Under the pieces are notes generated by a model. It did not search any database. It had not been told where the DNA came from and was given only the letters and a program-made list of their open reading frames with translations. Shown piece after piece: positions 42,669 to 52,270 of a stretch of 54,363 nt of DNA. Source of the DNA: Alicyclobacillus pomorum DSM 14955. GTDB taxonomy: Bacteria > Bacillota > Bacilli > Alicyclobacillales > Alicyclobacillaceae. How positions within the stretch are numbered: position 1 is the first letter of the stretch; each line of letters opens with the position of its first letter. The position numbers and the translations under genes were made by a program. The stretch spans positions 274,476 to 328,838 of the forward strand of contig NZ_AXAR01000001.1 of assembly GCF_000472905.1 (NCBI RefSeq). Direction: 5' to 3'.

Positions 42669-44168
42669 GTGAAAAAAGAAGTGTTGCTGAACGGGGAGCA
42701 TTTGACCCGGTCCGAGTGGCTCAGCGTGGTACGTCATCGCGTTCCGTGCAAAGTCACCGACGAGGCATGGCAGAAAGTACACGCGAGTCGTTGCAAAATT
42801 GAGGAACAGGTGCAACAAGGGAAGATTGTTTACGGAGTGACCACCGGATTTGGAAAGCTGAGTGATGTTGTCATTGACCAGAGCGACGTAGAGCAACTGC
42901 AGGTCAACCTGTTGCGGTCTCACGCTGTGGGAGTCGGGGAGCCGTTTCCCACGGAGGTTGTCCGGGGAATGCTTTTGCTGCGTGCAAACGCGTTGGCCAA
43001 AGGGTATTCCGGGATCCGACCGCAGACGTTACAGTTGCTGGTTGATTTGCTGAACAAGGGCATTCATCCGGTGATTCCCTCACAGGGTTCCCTCGGAGCC
43101 AGTGGCGATCTCGCCCCTTTGGCCCACATGGCCCTCGTCCTGATTGGGGAGGGGAAGGCCGAGTATCAAGGTCGTATTCTGCCAGGAGGCGAAGCACTGC
43201 GCGCTGCTGGGCTGCAGCCGGTGCGGCTGGAGGCGAAAGAGGGACTGGCCCTGATCAACGGCACGCAGGCCATGACCAGCGTTGGGTTGCTCGCCCTGTC
43301 TGAGGCAGAGCGCGTTGGGTTGGCAGCGGATGCCGCGCTGTGTCTGACCATGGAAGCTCTGCGCGGCGTCATTTCCGCTTTCCATCCGGACCTCCTGCAC
43401 ACCCGCCCTCACCCGGAGCAAGAGCAGGTAGCGAATCGGGTGCGTACGTGGCTTGCTGACAGCCGCAGAGTGACTCGTCAAGGGGAACTCCGCGTACAAG
43501 ACGCGTATTCCCTCCGCTGCGCGCCGCAGGTCCACGGCGCGTCCTGGCAGGCTTTCGGCCACGTGGAGCGCATTCTCGAGGTGGAGATGAACTCGGCGAC
43601 GGATAACCCCATCATCTTGCCCTCCGGAGACATCTTGTCGGGCGGACAGTTTCACGGGCAACCGGTGGCCATTGCCATGGACTTCTTGAAGATTGGTGTG
43701 TCGGAGTGGGCGAACATATCCGAGCGCCGCATCGAGCGGCTGGTCAACCCACAGTTGAGCGGACTGTCTCCGTTTCTCTCGAATGACCCTGGGCTACAGT
43801 CTGGCCTCATGATTGTCCAATACGTGGCCGCGGCTCTCGTGAGTGAGAACAAGGTTCTCGCACATCCAGCGAGCGTCGACTCCATTCCGTCTTCCGCCAA
43901 TCAGGAGGATCACGTGAGCATGGGCACCATCGCGGCCCGCCAGTTGCGACAAATGGTTCACAACGCGGTGAGGGTCATTGCGATGGAGATGATCTGCGCA
44001 TCCCAAGCCATTTACCTCGAGCAAGCAGAAAGTGAAGTGTCGTCGAAGTCGCGCGAAAGGCTGGCGTGGATTCGCAGCATGGTTCCGCCACTTCGCGAGG
44101 ATGCCTCGGTGAGTGAGGAGATTGAAAAACTGGCACATGCGCTACTGACAGACGATGTTTGGATGTAA
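42669..44168 (+). CDS. hutH: Histidine ammonia-lyase
   Basis: A 499-residue lyase that converts histidine to urocanate and ammonia. The Ala-Ser-Gly that forms the MIO cofactor is at 144-146 in GSLGASGDLAPLAH. Also IVYGVTTGFGKLSDV with the catalytic Tyr, QVNLLRSHAVGVGEPFP, GELRVQDAYSLRCAPQVHGA, MNSATDNPII and PASVDSIPSSANQEDHVSMG. Start GTG 42669 (GGGGGAT upstream) gives the normal length; ATG 42618 would add 17 unconserved residues. No hutU, hutI or hutG nearby, so this is an isolated first step. It converges with the ligase gene, with a 25-nt gap. Confidence 0.95.
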   Translation: MKKEVLLNGEHLTRSEWLSVVRHRVPCKVTDEAWQKVHASRCKIEEQVQQGKIVYGVTTGFGKLSDVVIDQSDVEQLQVNLLRSHAVGVGEPFPTEVVRGMLLLRANALAKGYSGIRPQTLQLLVDLLNKGIHPVIPSQGSLGASGDLAPLAHMALVLIGEGKAEYQGRILPGGEALRAAGLQPVRLEAKEGLALINGTQAMTSVGLLALSEAERVGLAADAALCLTMEALRGVISAFHPDLLHTRPHPEQEQVANRVRTWLADSRRVTRQGELRVQDAYSLRCAPQVHGASWQAFGHVERILEVEMNSATDNPIILPSGDILSGGQFHGQPVAIAMDFLKIGVSEWANISERRIERLVNPQLSGLSPFLSNDPGLQSGLMIVQYVAAALVSENKVLAHPASVDSIPSSANQEDHVSMGTIAARQLRQMVHNAVRVIAMEMICASQAIYLEQAESEVSSKSRERLAWIRSMVPPLREDASVSEEIEKLAHALLTDDVWM

Positions 44169-44193
44169 TCGCCGCTCGATGCTTACGGTGTGG

Positions 44194-45711
44194 TCACACT
44201 TCAGCTCCGGCAAACTCCTGCCGTAGTTGGTACTTCAACACCTTCCCCGATGCGTTGCGGGGGATGGGTCTGAGCAGCAACTTACGAGGAATTTTGTAAT
44301 CCGCAATGAGTGGCTGACAGTGCTCTCGTAGTCCCTTCAGTGTGAGTGTAGCGCCAGGGTGGAGGTGAACAATCGCTGTCACCGTCTCCCCGTAGTCCGG
44401 GTGAGGCACTCCAATCACGGCGCAATCTGCCACGCTGGGGTGCGTGAGGACGGCGTTCTCCACTTCGACGGAGTACACATTCATGCCGCCCGTGATGATC
44501 ATGTCCTTCTTTCTATCCACCAGGGTGATGAGGCCGTGTTCGTCCACAGTGGCTAAATCTCCCGTGAGCAGCCAACCGTCCCGGATGGCCTGGCGGGTGG
44601 CTTCAGGGTTGTTCCAATACCCCTTCATGAGCGTTTCTCCCCGTAGCACGAGTTCGCCGACCTCACCTGGCGCCACGTCCTTAAACGCTGGATTCACCAC
44701 GCGCGCCTCCGTATTTAGAATGGGACGGCCAGCGGCTCCGGGGTGCCGACGGAGCTCTTCGCCGCCCAGAAACACGCCGCCGGGCCCCATTTCCGTCAGC
44801 CCCGCGAGGTTGTACAGCACCAGATGGGGGAGGGCTTCGGAGAGCGCTGTCACAGTCGAAGGTGGCATCGGGGCCGCACCGAACATCCCCACCCGCCAAG
44901 CGGAGAGATCCAATTGTTGCAACAGTGGCTCGCGAAGCATGAACTGGTACATCGTCGGCACTCCGAAAAACGCGGTAATCCGGTGTGACGCCAACATTTT
45001 CAGTACCTTGGTCGGGTGAAATTCTCGCAGCACCACATGAGTAGCGGCCATATACGTGCCACCCATCAAGAACAGGTCCAGTTCTGCAGAGTGATACAGT
45101 GGGGCCACATGAAGTAGACTGTCCCCTTCTCGCAAGCCGACGCCGATGGAAATATTCAATCCCGTCCAAATCACTCTGTGGTGGTCTAGCAGTACGCCCT
45201 TGGGACGGCCAGTGGTCCCAGAGGTGTAGAGGATCTGTGCATCGTCCTCCTCTCGAACGAGGACTTCGGGCGGTTCCGGATTTTCACACAGGAGCGCCGT
45301 GGACAGGTTCGGCCTATCGTCATGTGGAGACAGGCAAAAGCTTTGAACGTCGGTGGATTCGGTAGCCGACTGTACAACAGTGACAAGGCTCGGGTCGTAC
45401 AGAATCAAACGCGCGCCGCTGTCCTCGAGTTGATAGGCCAATTCGGGCGCGGTCAGGCGGACATTGGTGGGAACCACAATCGTCCCCAGCTTCAGCAGGG
45501 CGTAGTAGGCGATGATGAAATGGTCACTGTTGGGCGACATCAAGGCCACCCGGTCGCCTTTGTGGACGCCGAGGCGGGCGATGGCGTGGGCGGCTCGGTT
45601 GACGGTCGCGTCTAAATCCGCATACGTGTACCGCTTGTCTTCAAACACCAATGCTGTCCTATCCGGTACCCGACGCGCATTGCGCTCGAGAATTTGACCA
45701 ATGCTTGGCAT
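44194..45711 (-). CDS. Fatty acyl-CoA synthetase (AMP-dependent ligase)
   Basis: A 505-residue ANL-family enzyme: AMP-binding P-loop ILYTSGTTGRPKG, VAPLYHSAEL, FGAAPMPP, YNLAGLTEMGPGG, LTGDLATVDEHG, hinge DRKKDMIITGGMNVY and the C-terminal catalytic Lys in NASGKVLKYQLR. It activates a carboxylic acid, probably a fatty acid, to acyl-AMP and acyl-CoA. It lies 60 bp downstream of a second ligase in the same direction and faces the beta-oxidation operon. Chain-length preference is not readable. Confidence 0.9.
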   Translation of the reverse strand: MPSIGQILERNARRVPDRTALVFEDKRYTYADLDATVNRAAHAIARLGVHKGDRVALMSPNSDHFIIAYYALLKLGTIVVPTNVRLTAPELAYQLEDSGARLILYDPSLVTVVQSATESTDVQSFCLSPHDDRPNLSTALLCENPEPPEVLVREEDDAQILYTSGTTGRPKGVLLDHHRVIWTGLNISIGVGLREGDSLLHVAPLYHSAELDLFLMGGTYMAATHVVLREFHPTKVLKMLASHRITAFFGVPTMYQFMLREPLLQQLDLSAWRVGMFGAAPMPPSTVTALSEALPHLVLYNLAGLTEMGPGGVFLGGEELRRHPGAAGRPILNTEARVVNPAFKDVAPGEVGELVLRGETLMKGYWNNPEATRQAIRDGWLLTGDLATVDEHGLITLVDRKKDMIITGGMNVYSVEVENAVLTHPSVADCAVIGVPHPDYGETVTAIVHLHPGATLTLKGLREHCQPLIADYKIPRKLLLRPIPRNASGKVLKYQLRQEFAGAEV

Positions 45712-45771
45712 ACGTTGGCCTCCCTTTGGACTGCGTGGAGCGTCTTTCGGTCCGTCAGTGGTTGAAAGATA

Positions 45772-47382
45772 TTACGGATTCACCTGTAGGTAGTCTCGGT
45801 ATTGCTCTCGCAGACTTCGCTTCATAAACTTTCCTACCGAAGTCTTAGGAATCTCTTGAAGAAAAATGACGTCGTCCGGAAGCCACCACTTGGCGAATTT
45901 CCCTGCAATGAAGCTGAGGAGGTCCTGTTTGTCGACGGTCTGACCTTCCTTGAGCACGACAAAGGCCAGTGGACGTTCGTCCCACTTGGGATGCGGAACG
46001 CCCACCACGGCTGCCTCAAAGACTGCTGGGTGGGCCATCAGCGCGTTTTCCAGGTCCACGGAGGAAATCCACTCGCCACCGCTCTTGACCAGGTCCTTGG
46101 CCCGATCCACCAAGCGGACGAACCCTTCGCTGTCCACGGTGGCCACGTCACCCGTGTGCAGCCAGCCGTAGACAAACGTGTCCTTGGTGCGCTCGTCGTT
46201 GTGGTAGCCATCCGCAATCCAAGGTCCTCGCAGCAGCAGCTCACCCATTTGCTGACCATCCCAGGGGACGTCTTCGCGACCGTTGTGCAGGCGCATCTCA
46301 AGCCCTGGAACCAACAGGCCTTGGGTGGCCCGAATGGCTAAACGCTCATCTTCTGGTTGTGCCTGTTGATAGCTTTTGAGCCGGGAGAAGGTGGCCAGGG
46401 GGCTCGTTTCCGTCATGCCGTAGGCGTGGACAAACGGGATTCCGTGCTGTTCCTCATACGCCCGAATGAGCGCCGGCGGTGCAGAAGATCCACCGCACAA
46501 TGCCATGCGCAGCGGTACTTTGCGCGGGTGTGCATCCAATTCCTTGAGCACGCCCAGCCAAACCGTGGGGACCCCAGCGGCAAAAGTCACGCCTTCCTCC
46601 GTCATGAGGTCGAGTAGAATGGCTGGCGTCGGCGCCGGTCCGGGCAGAACGATGTCGGCGCCGAACCACACGGCGGCAAATGGCAAGCCCCAGGCGTTGG
46701 CGTGGAACATTGGGACAATCGGGAGCACTGTGTCGTTCTCGGACAAACCGGCGGTATTGGCAAGCCCCAGCGCCATGCTGTGGAGGTAAATGCCCCGATG
46801 GGAGTAGGTGACCCCCTTGGGGTTGCCCGTGGTTGCCGAGGTGTAGCACATGCCCATGGGGGCGTTTTCGTCCAGGTCTGTTGGATAAACAAAGTCATGA
46901 TTTGTGTCGGCGAGGAGTGCTTCATAACTGTAGGCTGGCTGCAGCGGACTCGCGGAGATATCCACCGTATCTTCCAGAATCACGTAAGCGCGGACGCTGC
47001 TCAGCTGGTCGCGGATGGGTTCGAGCAAAGGCAGCAACCCGGCATCCACCAGCAGAACCTTGTCCTCTGCGTGGTTGACGATGTACGCAATTTGATCCGG
47101 GGCCAGGCGGATGTTGATGGTGTGCAGCACGGCTCCCATGCATGGGATGGCGAAATAGGCTTCTAAATGTCGGTGGTCGTTCCAGGCAAACGTACCGACT
47201 TTGTCTCCAGGTTGCACGCCCAACTGCGCTAGGGCTGCGGATAGGCGGCGAGTACGGTCGCCAAACTCCGCATAGGTGTAGCGGAAAAGACCATCGCGTG
47301 TGCGGGATATGATGTGCTTTTTCGGATAGTAGGTTTGGGCGTATTCAAATAGGTGTCGTAGTAATAGCGGTGTGTTCATCAT
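45772..47382 (-). CDS. Medium/long-chain acyl-CoA synthetase (AlkK-like)
   Basis: A 536-residue ANL-family ligase of the AlkK/FadD3-like branch. P-loop [19 protein letters not shown] (Ala for the usual Gly), [73 protein letters not shown] and catalytic Lys in [14 protein letters not shown]. It activates fatty acids to CoA esters. Two adjacent ATG codons at 47382/47379 follow a GAGGAGG. A cre-like site lies 31-45 bp before the start. Likely co-transcribed with the ligase at 44194. Confidence 0.9.
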   Translation of the reverse strand: MMNTPLLLRHLFEYAQTYYPKKHIISRTRDGLFRYTYAEFGDRTRRLSAALAQLGVQPGDKVGTFAWNDHRHLEAYFAIPCMGAVLHTINIRLAPDQIAYIVNHAEDKVLLVDAGLLPLLEPIRDQLSSVRAYVILEDTVDISASPLQPAYSYEALLADTNHDFVYPTDLDENAPMGMCYTSATTGNPKGVTYSHRGIYLHSMALGLANTAGLSENDTVLPIVPMFHANAWGLPFAAVWFGADIVLPGPAPTPAILLDLMTEEGVTFAAGVPTVWLGVLKELDAHPRKVPLRMALCGGSSAPPALIRAYEEQHGIPFVHAYGMTETSPLATFSRLKSYQQAQPEDERLAIRATQGLLVPGLEMRLHNGREDVPWDGQQMGELLLRGPWIADGYHNDERTKDTFVYGWLHTGDVATVDSEGFVRLVDRAKDLVKSGGEWISSVDLENALMAHPAVFEAAVVGVPHPKWDERPLAFVVLKEGQTVDKQDLLSFIAGKFAKWWLPDDVIFLQEIPKTSVGKFMKRSLREQYRDYLQVNP

Positions 47383-47412
47383 GGGACCATGCCTCCTCAG
47401 AAGAGCCGTTCA

Positions 47413-47427
47413 GGAAAACGCTTTCAA
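47413..47427 (-). promoter_or_regulatory. Candidate cre (CcpA) site before the ligase genes
   Basis: On the minus strand TTGAAAGCGTTTTCC matches the cre consensus WTGNAANCGNWNNCW at 14 of 15 positions. It lies in the leader of the acyl-CoA ligase gene, where CcpA would act as a roadblock when sugar is present. Confidence 0.5.
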
Positions 47428-47597
47428 AAACTGTGGAAGATGGCGCTTGTCCATCTTGCCGATGCTTTTTTTGGTTAGCAATCATACCATAATTCTGAGT
47501 ATTTCATCTATACTATATCCGAGGCCGGCTAGTAGGTCTACGGGTTCCAAGAAGCACGTAGGATGCAGCGAGAAGAACGACAGGAGGAGGGACCGCA

Positions 47598-48725
47598 GTG
47601 TTGCTCACAGGCGTCAAAGTGGTTGATTTCACCCCTTTGCTGCCGGGGCCATACGCCAGCTTGCGACTGGCTGACCTCGGTGCGGAAGTGGTCAAGGTGG
47701 AGCCGCCCGGAGGAGATCCGGCTCGTTACATAGGGCTCAACAGCGCGGGGGCCGGCGTTGTCTTTTTGGCAAACAACCGCAACAAGACCAGTGTTGTGTT
47801 GGATTTGAAAACGGCTTCCGGCCAATCCGAAGCGATGGCGTTGGTAGAGAGTGCGGATGTGGTTCTGGAAGGATTCCGCCCAGGCGTGGCGGATCGCCTC
47901 GGCATCGGGTATGAGGCCGTTCGTCGTGTGAATCCGCGGATTGTGTACTGTTCTCTCACCGGGTACGGGCAAATGAGTCCGCTGGCGGATATGGCCGGTC
48001 ACGACCTGAACTACATGGCTACGAGCGGCATGTTAGCGCAGTTTCGCGATGCAGAGGGTCGACCGGTGGTTCCCAAGGTACAGTTGGCAGATCTCCTCGG
48101 TGGTGTGGTGGCGTCTGAAGCCATTCTCGCGGCGTTGCTGCATCGAGAGCGGACTGGGGAGGGGCGGTACCTCGATGTTGCCATGACCGACGCTCTGATG
48201 GGACTGCTCACGATGCACGCGCTCATTGACGCAGTGAATGGGTACCCATGGGGTGTTCAGGAACTAGGGGGCGGGCTGGTCTGTTACAACCTATACAGGA
48301 CACGGGATGGACGGATGGTTTCCTTGGGGGCTCTTGAGCCGAAGTTTTGGGAGGCGTTCTGTGCAGGCGTCAAGCGTCCTGACTGGGTGCAAGCCCAGTT
48401 CACACCGGCGACTTTGGAGAATCCGGTGTTTCGCGAAGTCACGGACCTATTTGCACAGCGCAGCCTTGCGGAATGGACCCAGTTTGGACAGCAGGTGGAC
48501 TGCTGCCTGCAACCGGTGTTGGAAGTGAATGAGGCTTTTGCCAGCGACTATGCAAAGGCCAGAGGCATGGTTTGGGACGCAGAGACGCCCACCTGGGGAA
48601 CCCTCCGCCAAGTGCACACCCACGCTGGTGGAAGTCGGGAGCCCGGGCAGCGTCCGCGCTGCTCAGAACCTCCACGGTTGGACAGTCACCGCGAAGTGAC
48701 AAAGTTGGATGTCACGCAAAGCTAA
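47598..48725 (+). CDS. Alpha-methylacyl-CoA racemase-type enzyme (CaiB/BaiF family)
   Basis: A 375-residue class III CoA-transferase-fold protein. The active-site set is that of alpha-methylacyl-CoA racemases: His135 in AGHDLNY, Asp165 in LADLLGG and Glu247 in GALEPKFW, matching the His/Asp/Glu of the M. tuberculosis enzyme. The N-terminal LPGPYASLRLADLGAEVVKVE fits the fold. It would swap 2R and 2S methyl-branched acyl-CoAs, since only the S form can be oxidised. GTG start with AGGAGGAGGG 7 nt upstream. First gene of the beta-oxidation operon. A CoA-transferase role is a less likely alternative. Confidence 0.85.
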   Translation: MLLTGVKVVDFTPLLPGPYASLRLADLGAEVVKVEPPGGDPARYIGLNSAGAGVVFLANNRNKTSVVLDLKTASGQSEAMALVESADVVLEGFRPGVADRLGIGYEAVRRVNPRIVYCSLTGYGQMSPLADMAGHDLNYMATSGMLAQFRDAEGRPVVPKVQLADLLGGVVASEAILAALLHRERTGEGRYLDVAMTDALMGLLTMHALIDAVNGYPWGVQELGGGLVCYNLYRTRDGRMVSLGALEPKFWEAFCAGVKRPDWVQAQFTPATLENPVFREVTDLFAQRSLAEWTQFGQQVDCCLQPVLEVNEAFASDYAKARGMVWDAETPTWGTLRQVHTHAGGSREPGQRPRCSEPPRLDSHREVTKLDVTQS

Positions 48726-48920
48726 GTCCATGGTTGTGCTGTACCAAACGACCGGTTGGTTCGAGGATTGTCAACAGTGCTCTAGTATGGCTGACGAAAG
48801 ACCCGGACTTGAATCCGGGCGTGCGGTGTTCGTCGGTTCCCTGTGAAAGCGGATTCTTGCTTTCGCCTGGGGGTTCCGGGCTAGAAAACACGTGGAGCAC
48901 GCATGGAGGAGGTAGACACT

Positions 48921-50108
48921 TTGTTTGAAGCCGTGATTGTGGATGCAGTACGCACACCGATAGGCCGGCGCAATGGGGGTTTAGCTCTGGTGCACCCGGT
49001 GGACCTTTTGGCGGGTTTGCTTCGACAATTGCTGGACAGAAACTGTCTGGAACCAGCTCTGGTAGACGACGTCATTGTCGGATGTGTGGATCAGATTGGT
49101 GAACAGGCTGCCAACATCGCACGCAACGCCTGGCTTTCGGCGGGACTGCCAGAGTCGGTGCCGGCTGTGACCCTGGACCGACAGTGTGGATCCAGCCTGC
49201 AAGCACTGCACTTTGCTGCCCAGGGCGTCATGTCAGGAGCATACGACATTGCCATTGCAGCCGGTGTTGAGTCGATGACGCGGGTACCGATGTTGAGTAC
49301 AGTCGGCGTGCACGGTTTTCCCATGACGCAGGCCATGCAGGAGCGGTACCGGATGGATCAGTGGAATCGGCACTTCTTCGACCAGGCTTTGGGTGCGGAA
49401 ATGATTGCGAAGCAGTGGGGGTTGACCCGAGAAGAGCTGGACCGATTCGGACTGCGCAGTCACCGACTGGCTGCCGCGGCTCGAGAGCGGGGCAGCTTTT
49501 TGCGGGAAATTGTGCCGGTTCAGGTACCCGCGGCGGAGGGGGCACAGGAATTTCGGGTGTTTTCCCAGGACGAAGGCGTTCGGCCAGACACCAGTCTGGA
49601 AAAGATGGCTGGATTGGCGCCGGCCTTCCCTGACCTCGAGCTCATCACCGCGGGGAACGCCAGTCAGATTTCGGACGGCGCCAGTGGCGTATTAGTGATG
49701 CGCAGAGAGGTGGCGGACAGGCTCGGGTTGCGTGCGCGAGCTCGGTTTGTCTCCTTTGCCGTGGTCGGTGTGGATCCAGTGACCATGTTGACCGGGCCAA
49801 TTCCTGCGACCCAAAAGGCCTTGGACAGGGCCGGTATGAAAGTCGAGGACATTGACTTGTTCGAGGTGAACGAGGCCTTCGCTTCGGTCGTACTGGCCTG
49901 GCAGAAGGAGATTGGCGCGTCTTTTGACAAGGTCAACGTACACGGCGGCGCCATTGCCTTGGGACATCCGCTTGGGGCGACGGGTACGCGTATTACGTCC
50001 ACGCTGTTAGGCGCCTTGGAAGAGCGAGATGCCCGCTTTGGATTGATAGCCATTTGCGAAGGCGGCGGCATGGCCAATGCCACGATTCTCGAGCGAATTT
50101 CACAGTAA
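48921..50108 (+). CDS. Acetyl-CoA acyltransferase (thiolase)
   Basis: A 395-residue thiolase for the last step of beta-oxidation. Nucleophilic Cys89 in DRQCGSSLQAL, FEVNEAFASV, catalytic His in GGAIALGHPLGATG, and catalytic Cys in ICEGGGMANATI. TTG at 48921 with GGAGGAGG 8 nt upstream is the best start; an in-frame ATG at 48903 contains that site. The 195-bp gap before it holds two strong hairpins (CCCGGA/TCCGGG near 48806 and GAAAGC/GCTTTC near 48846), so the gene may have its own or attenuated expression. Confidence 0.92.
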   Translation: MFEAVIVDAVRTPIGRRNGGLALVHPVDLLAGLLRQLLDRNCLEPALVDDVIVGCVDQIGEQAANIARNAWLSAGLPESVPAVTLDRQCGSSLQALHFAAQGVMSGAYDIAIAAGVESMTRVPMLSTVGVHGFPMTQAMQERYRMDQWNRHFFDQALGAEMIAKQWGLTREELDRFGLRSHRLAAAARERGSFLREIVPVQVPAAEGAQEFRVFSQDEGVRPDTSLEKMAGLAPAFPDLELITAGNASQISDGASGVLVMRREVADRLGLRARARFVSFAVVGVDPVTMLTGPIPATQKALDRAGMKVEDIDLFEVNEAFASVVLAWQKEIGASFDKVNVHGGAIALGHPLGATGTRITSTLLGALEERDARFGLIAICEGGGMANATILERISQ

Positions 50109-50188
50109 ACACGAACGCTGATGGATGATCCCGCGATGGCCGTGTCAGCCGAACATGAAAAGAAACGGAGATAGAGGGAGCGAGAGGT

Positions 50189-50950
50189 ATGGAACTGCAG
50201 AACAAAACGTTTGTCGTGACCGGTGGCGGATCCGGTTTGGGCGCCGCGACGGCTCGCGTGTTTGCTGAAGCTGGGGCCCACGTGGTTGTGTTTGACGTAC
50301 AGGAAGAGGCAGGCCAGCGTGTAGCTGAGGAAATCGGAGGGCGATATGTACGCGTCGACGTGACGTCGGATGAGGATGTGAAACATGGCGTCGCCGAAGC
50401 GGCTGCCGCCTATGGTGGACTGCACGGAGCAGTGAACTGTGCGGGCATCGGGGTGGCGGCCAAGGTGCTCGGCAAGCAGGGCCCCCATTCGCTGGACGCC
50501 TTTTCCCGCGTGATCCAAGTGAACCTGATTGGCACCTTCAACGTGATTCGGTGGGTGGCAGCTGTCGCCGCCGAGGGGCAACCCAATGCGGACGGAGAAC
50601 GTGGAGTCATTGTCAACACCGCCTCTGTGGCCGCTTTCGAGGGACAAATCGGGCAGGCTGCTTACTCGGCTTCCAAAGGTGGCGTCGTCGGCATGACGCT
50701 GCCCATCGCCAGGGAACTGGCGCAGTACGGCATCCGCGTGGTCGCCATTGCACCGGGCATTTTTGATACCCCCATGCTCGGACAGCTTCCGGAAGCGGTC
50801 CGCCAATCACTGGGTGCCCAGGTTCCGTTTCCTTCTCGACTGGGTCAACCGCGAGAATATGGGTTGTTGGCACGGCACATCGTGGAGAACCCCATGATCA
50901 ACGGTGAGGTCATCCGCTTGGACGGGGCCATCCGGATGGCTCCGCGTTGA
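50189..50950 (+). CDS. Short-chain dehydrogenase, HSD10-like 3-hydroxyacyl-CoA dehydrogenase
   Basis: A 253-residue SDR: cofactor motif TGGGSGLG (11-18), acidic VVVFDVQ (NAD preference), NCAG, catalytic Ser in [11 protein letters not shown], and AYSASKGGV with Tyr and Lys. [20 protein letters not shown] and [20 protein letters not shown] closely follow type 2 3-hydroxyacyl-CoA dehydrogenase (HSD17B10), which oxidises straight and 2-methyl-branched 3-hydroxyacyl-CoAs. AGGGAGCGAGAGG upstream of ATG. It supplies the third beta-oxidation step in this operon. Confidence 0.9.
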   Translation: MELQNKTFVVTGGGSGLGAATARVFAEAGAHVVVFDVQEEAGQRVAEEIGGRYVRVDVTSDEDVKHGVAEAAAAYGGLHGAVNCAGIGVAAKVLGKQGPHSLDAFSRVIQVNLIGTFNVIRWVAAVAAEGQPNADGERGVIVNTASVAAFEGQIGQAAYSASKGGVVGMTLPIARELAQYGIRVVAIAPGIFDTPMLGQLPEAVRQSLGAQVPFPSRLGQPREYGLLARHIVENPMINGEVIRLDGAIRMAPR

Positions 50951-51042
50951 CGACTCTGGAAGCGAGTATGTAGAGGAAAGGCTGCGATTCTGCCGGGGCC
51001 GACTCCATACGAGGGCCCCGGCCCGTGGTAAAGGAGAGGACC

Positions 51043-52191
51043 ATGTTGCGACACTTGTACCTCACAGCGGAGCACGAGCTGTTCCGGCGTTCGCTGCGCC
51101 GATTTCTCGAGAAGGAAGCGAAACCCTTCTTTGAACAGTGGGAGCGAGAACGGAAGATCCCAAAAGCATTCTGGAGGAAAATGGGGGAGCAAGGATTTCT
51201 CTGTCCAATGGTTCCGGAGGAATACGGGGGCGCCGGCGTCGACTTCGGGTATTCGGTCGTGGTGAACGAGGAACTCGAGCGCATCGGTTCCGGTATGGTT
51301 GGCATCGGTCTACACAACGACATTGTGGTACCGTACTTGGTGAGCTACGGCAGTGAGGAACAGAAGCAACGGTGGTTACCGAAATGTGTGACAGGCGAAA
51401 CCATCACCGCGATTGCTATGACGGAGCCAGGAGCTGGGTCGGACCTGGCTGGCGTCCGCACGACGGCCATCCGCGACGGAGACGCGTACATCTTGAACGG
51501 CCAAAAGACATTTATCACGAATGGCATCCAGGCGGGATTGGTCGTGGTTGTCTGCAAGACGGATCCGAACGCTCATCCTCCCCACAACGGGATGAGTCTG
51601 CTGGTGGTGGAGGAAGGGACGCCCGGGTTTACGCGTGGCCGCCAGTTGGAGAAAATCGGTCAACACAGCCAGGATACCGCAGAGTTATTTTTTGACGACT
51701 GCCGCGTTCCCGCGTCCAACCTACTGGGACAGGAAGGCATGGGATTCCATTATCTGATGGAAAAGCTGCAACAGGAGCGCTTGCTCGTGGCGATTGCAGC
51801 CCAGGTGGCCATGGAAGAATCACTTTGTATCACCAAGGACTATGTGCAACAGCGCAAAGCGTTTGGCCAACCCATCAGCAAGTTTCAGAACACCCGCTTC
51901 AAAATGGCGGAAATGGCGACACAGGTGGCCGTGAGCCGCGCCTTTCTCGACCAGTTGATTGCCCGACATATCGCCGGAGAGGACATTGTCACTGAGGTGT
52001 CCATGGCCAAGTGGTGGTCCACAGACGTGGCCAAGCACGTGATTGCTGAATGCTTGCAGTTGCACGGGGGCTACGGCTACATGGAAGAATACGAAATCGC
52101 CCGTCGGTACCGGGACATCGCAGTCATGTCCATCTATGCCGGCACGAACGAGATCATGAAAACCATCATCGCCAAGAACTTGGGCTTGTAG
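51043..52191 (+). CDS. Acyl-CoA dehydrogenase, long-chain (LCAD)-like
   Basis: A 382-residue flavoprotein: MTEPGAGSDLAGVRTTA and FITNGIQAGLVVVVCKT for FAD, KIGQHSQDTAELFFDDCRVP, ERLLVAIAAQVAMEESL, YVQQRKAFGQPISKFQNTRFKMAEM, QLHGGYGYMEEYEIARRYRD and IYAGTNEIMKTII. It introduces the first double bond and passes electrons to EtfAB. The position that holds the catalytic Glu in short/medium-chain enzymes (YEGT) is Ala here (YAGT), as in LCAD-type enzymes where the base comes from another helix. ATG 51043 follows AAAGGAGAGG. Last gene before a terminator. Confidence 0.92.
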   Translation: MLRHLYLTAEHELFRRSLRRFLEKEAKPFFEQWERERKIPKAFWRKMGEQGFLCPMVPEEYGGAGVDFGYSVVVNEELERIGSGMVGIGLHNDIVVPYLVSYGSEEQKQRWLPKCVTGETITAIAMTEPGAGSDLAGVRTTAIRDGDAYILNGQKTFITNGIQAGLVVVVCKTDPNAHPPHNGMSLLVVEEGTPGFTRGRQLEKIGQHSQDTAELFFDDCRVPASNLLGQEGMGFHYLMEKLQQERLLVAIAAQVAMEESLCITKDYVQQRKAFGQPISKFQNTRFKMAEMATQVAVSRAFLDQLIARHIAGEDIVTEVSMAKWWSTDVAKHVIAECLQLHGGYGYMEEYEIARRYRDIAVMSIYAGTNEIMKTIIAKNLGL

Positions 52192-52245
52192 GGGAAATCA
52201 TTGTGTACCAACCTCTACAGGCGGGTTTGCCGTGGAACCACCGGG

Positions 52246-52270
52246 GAGCGGACCTTAGTCCGCTCTTTCG
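52246..52270 (+). terminator. Terminator of the beta-oxidation operon
   Basis: GAGCGGAC-CTTA-GTCCGCTC then TTTC. The convergent lyase gene ends inside this hairpin. Confidence 0.7.

Noticed and set aside
48790-48870. tRNA-like or riboswitch-like structure before the thiolase gene
   Set aside because: Two hairpins are present, but no cloverleaf can be drawn and no TPsiC-type arm or known riboswitch core is found.
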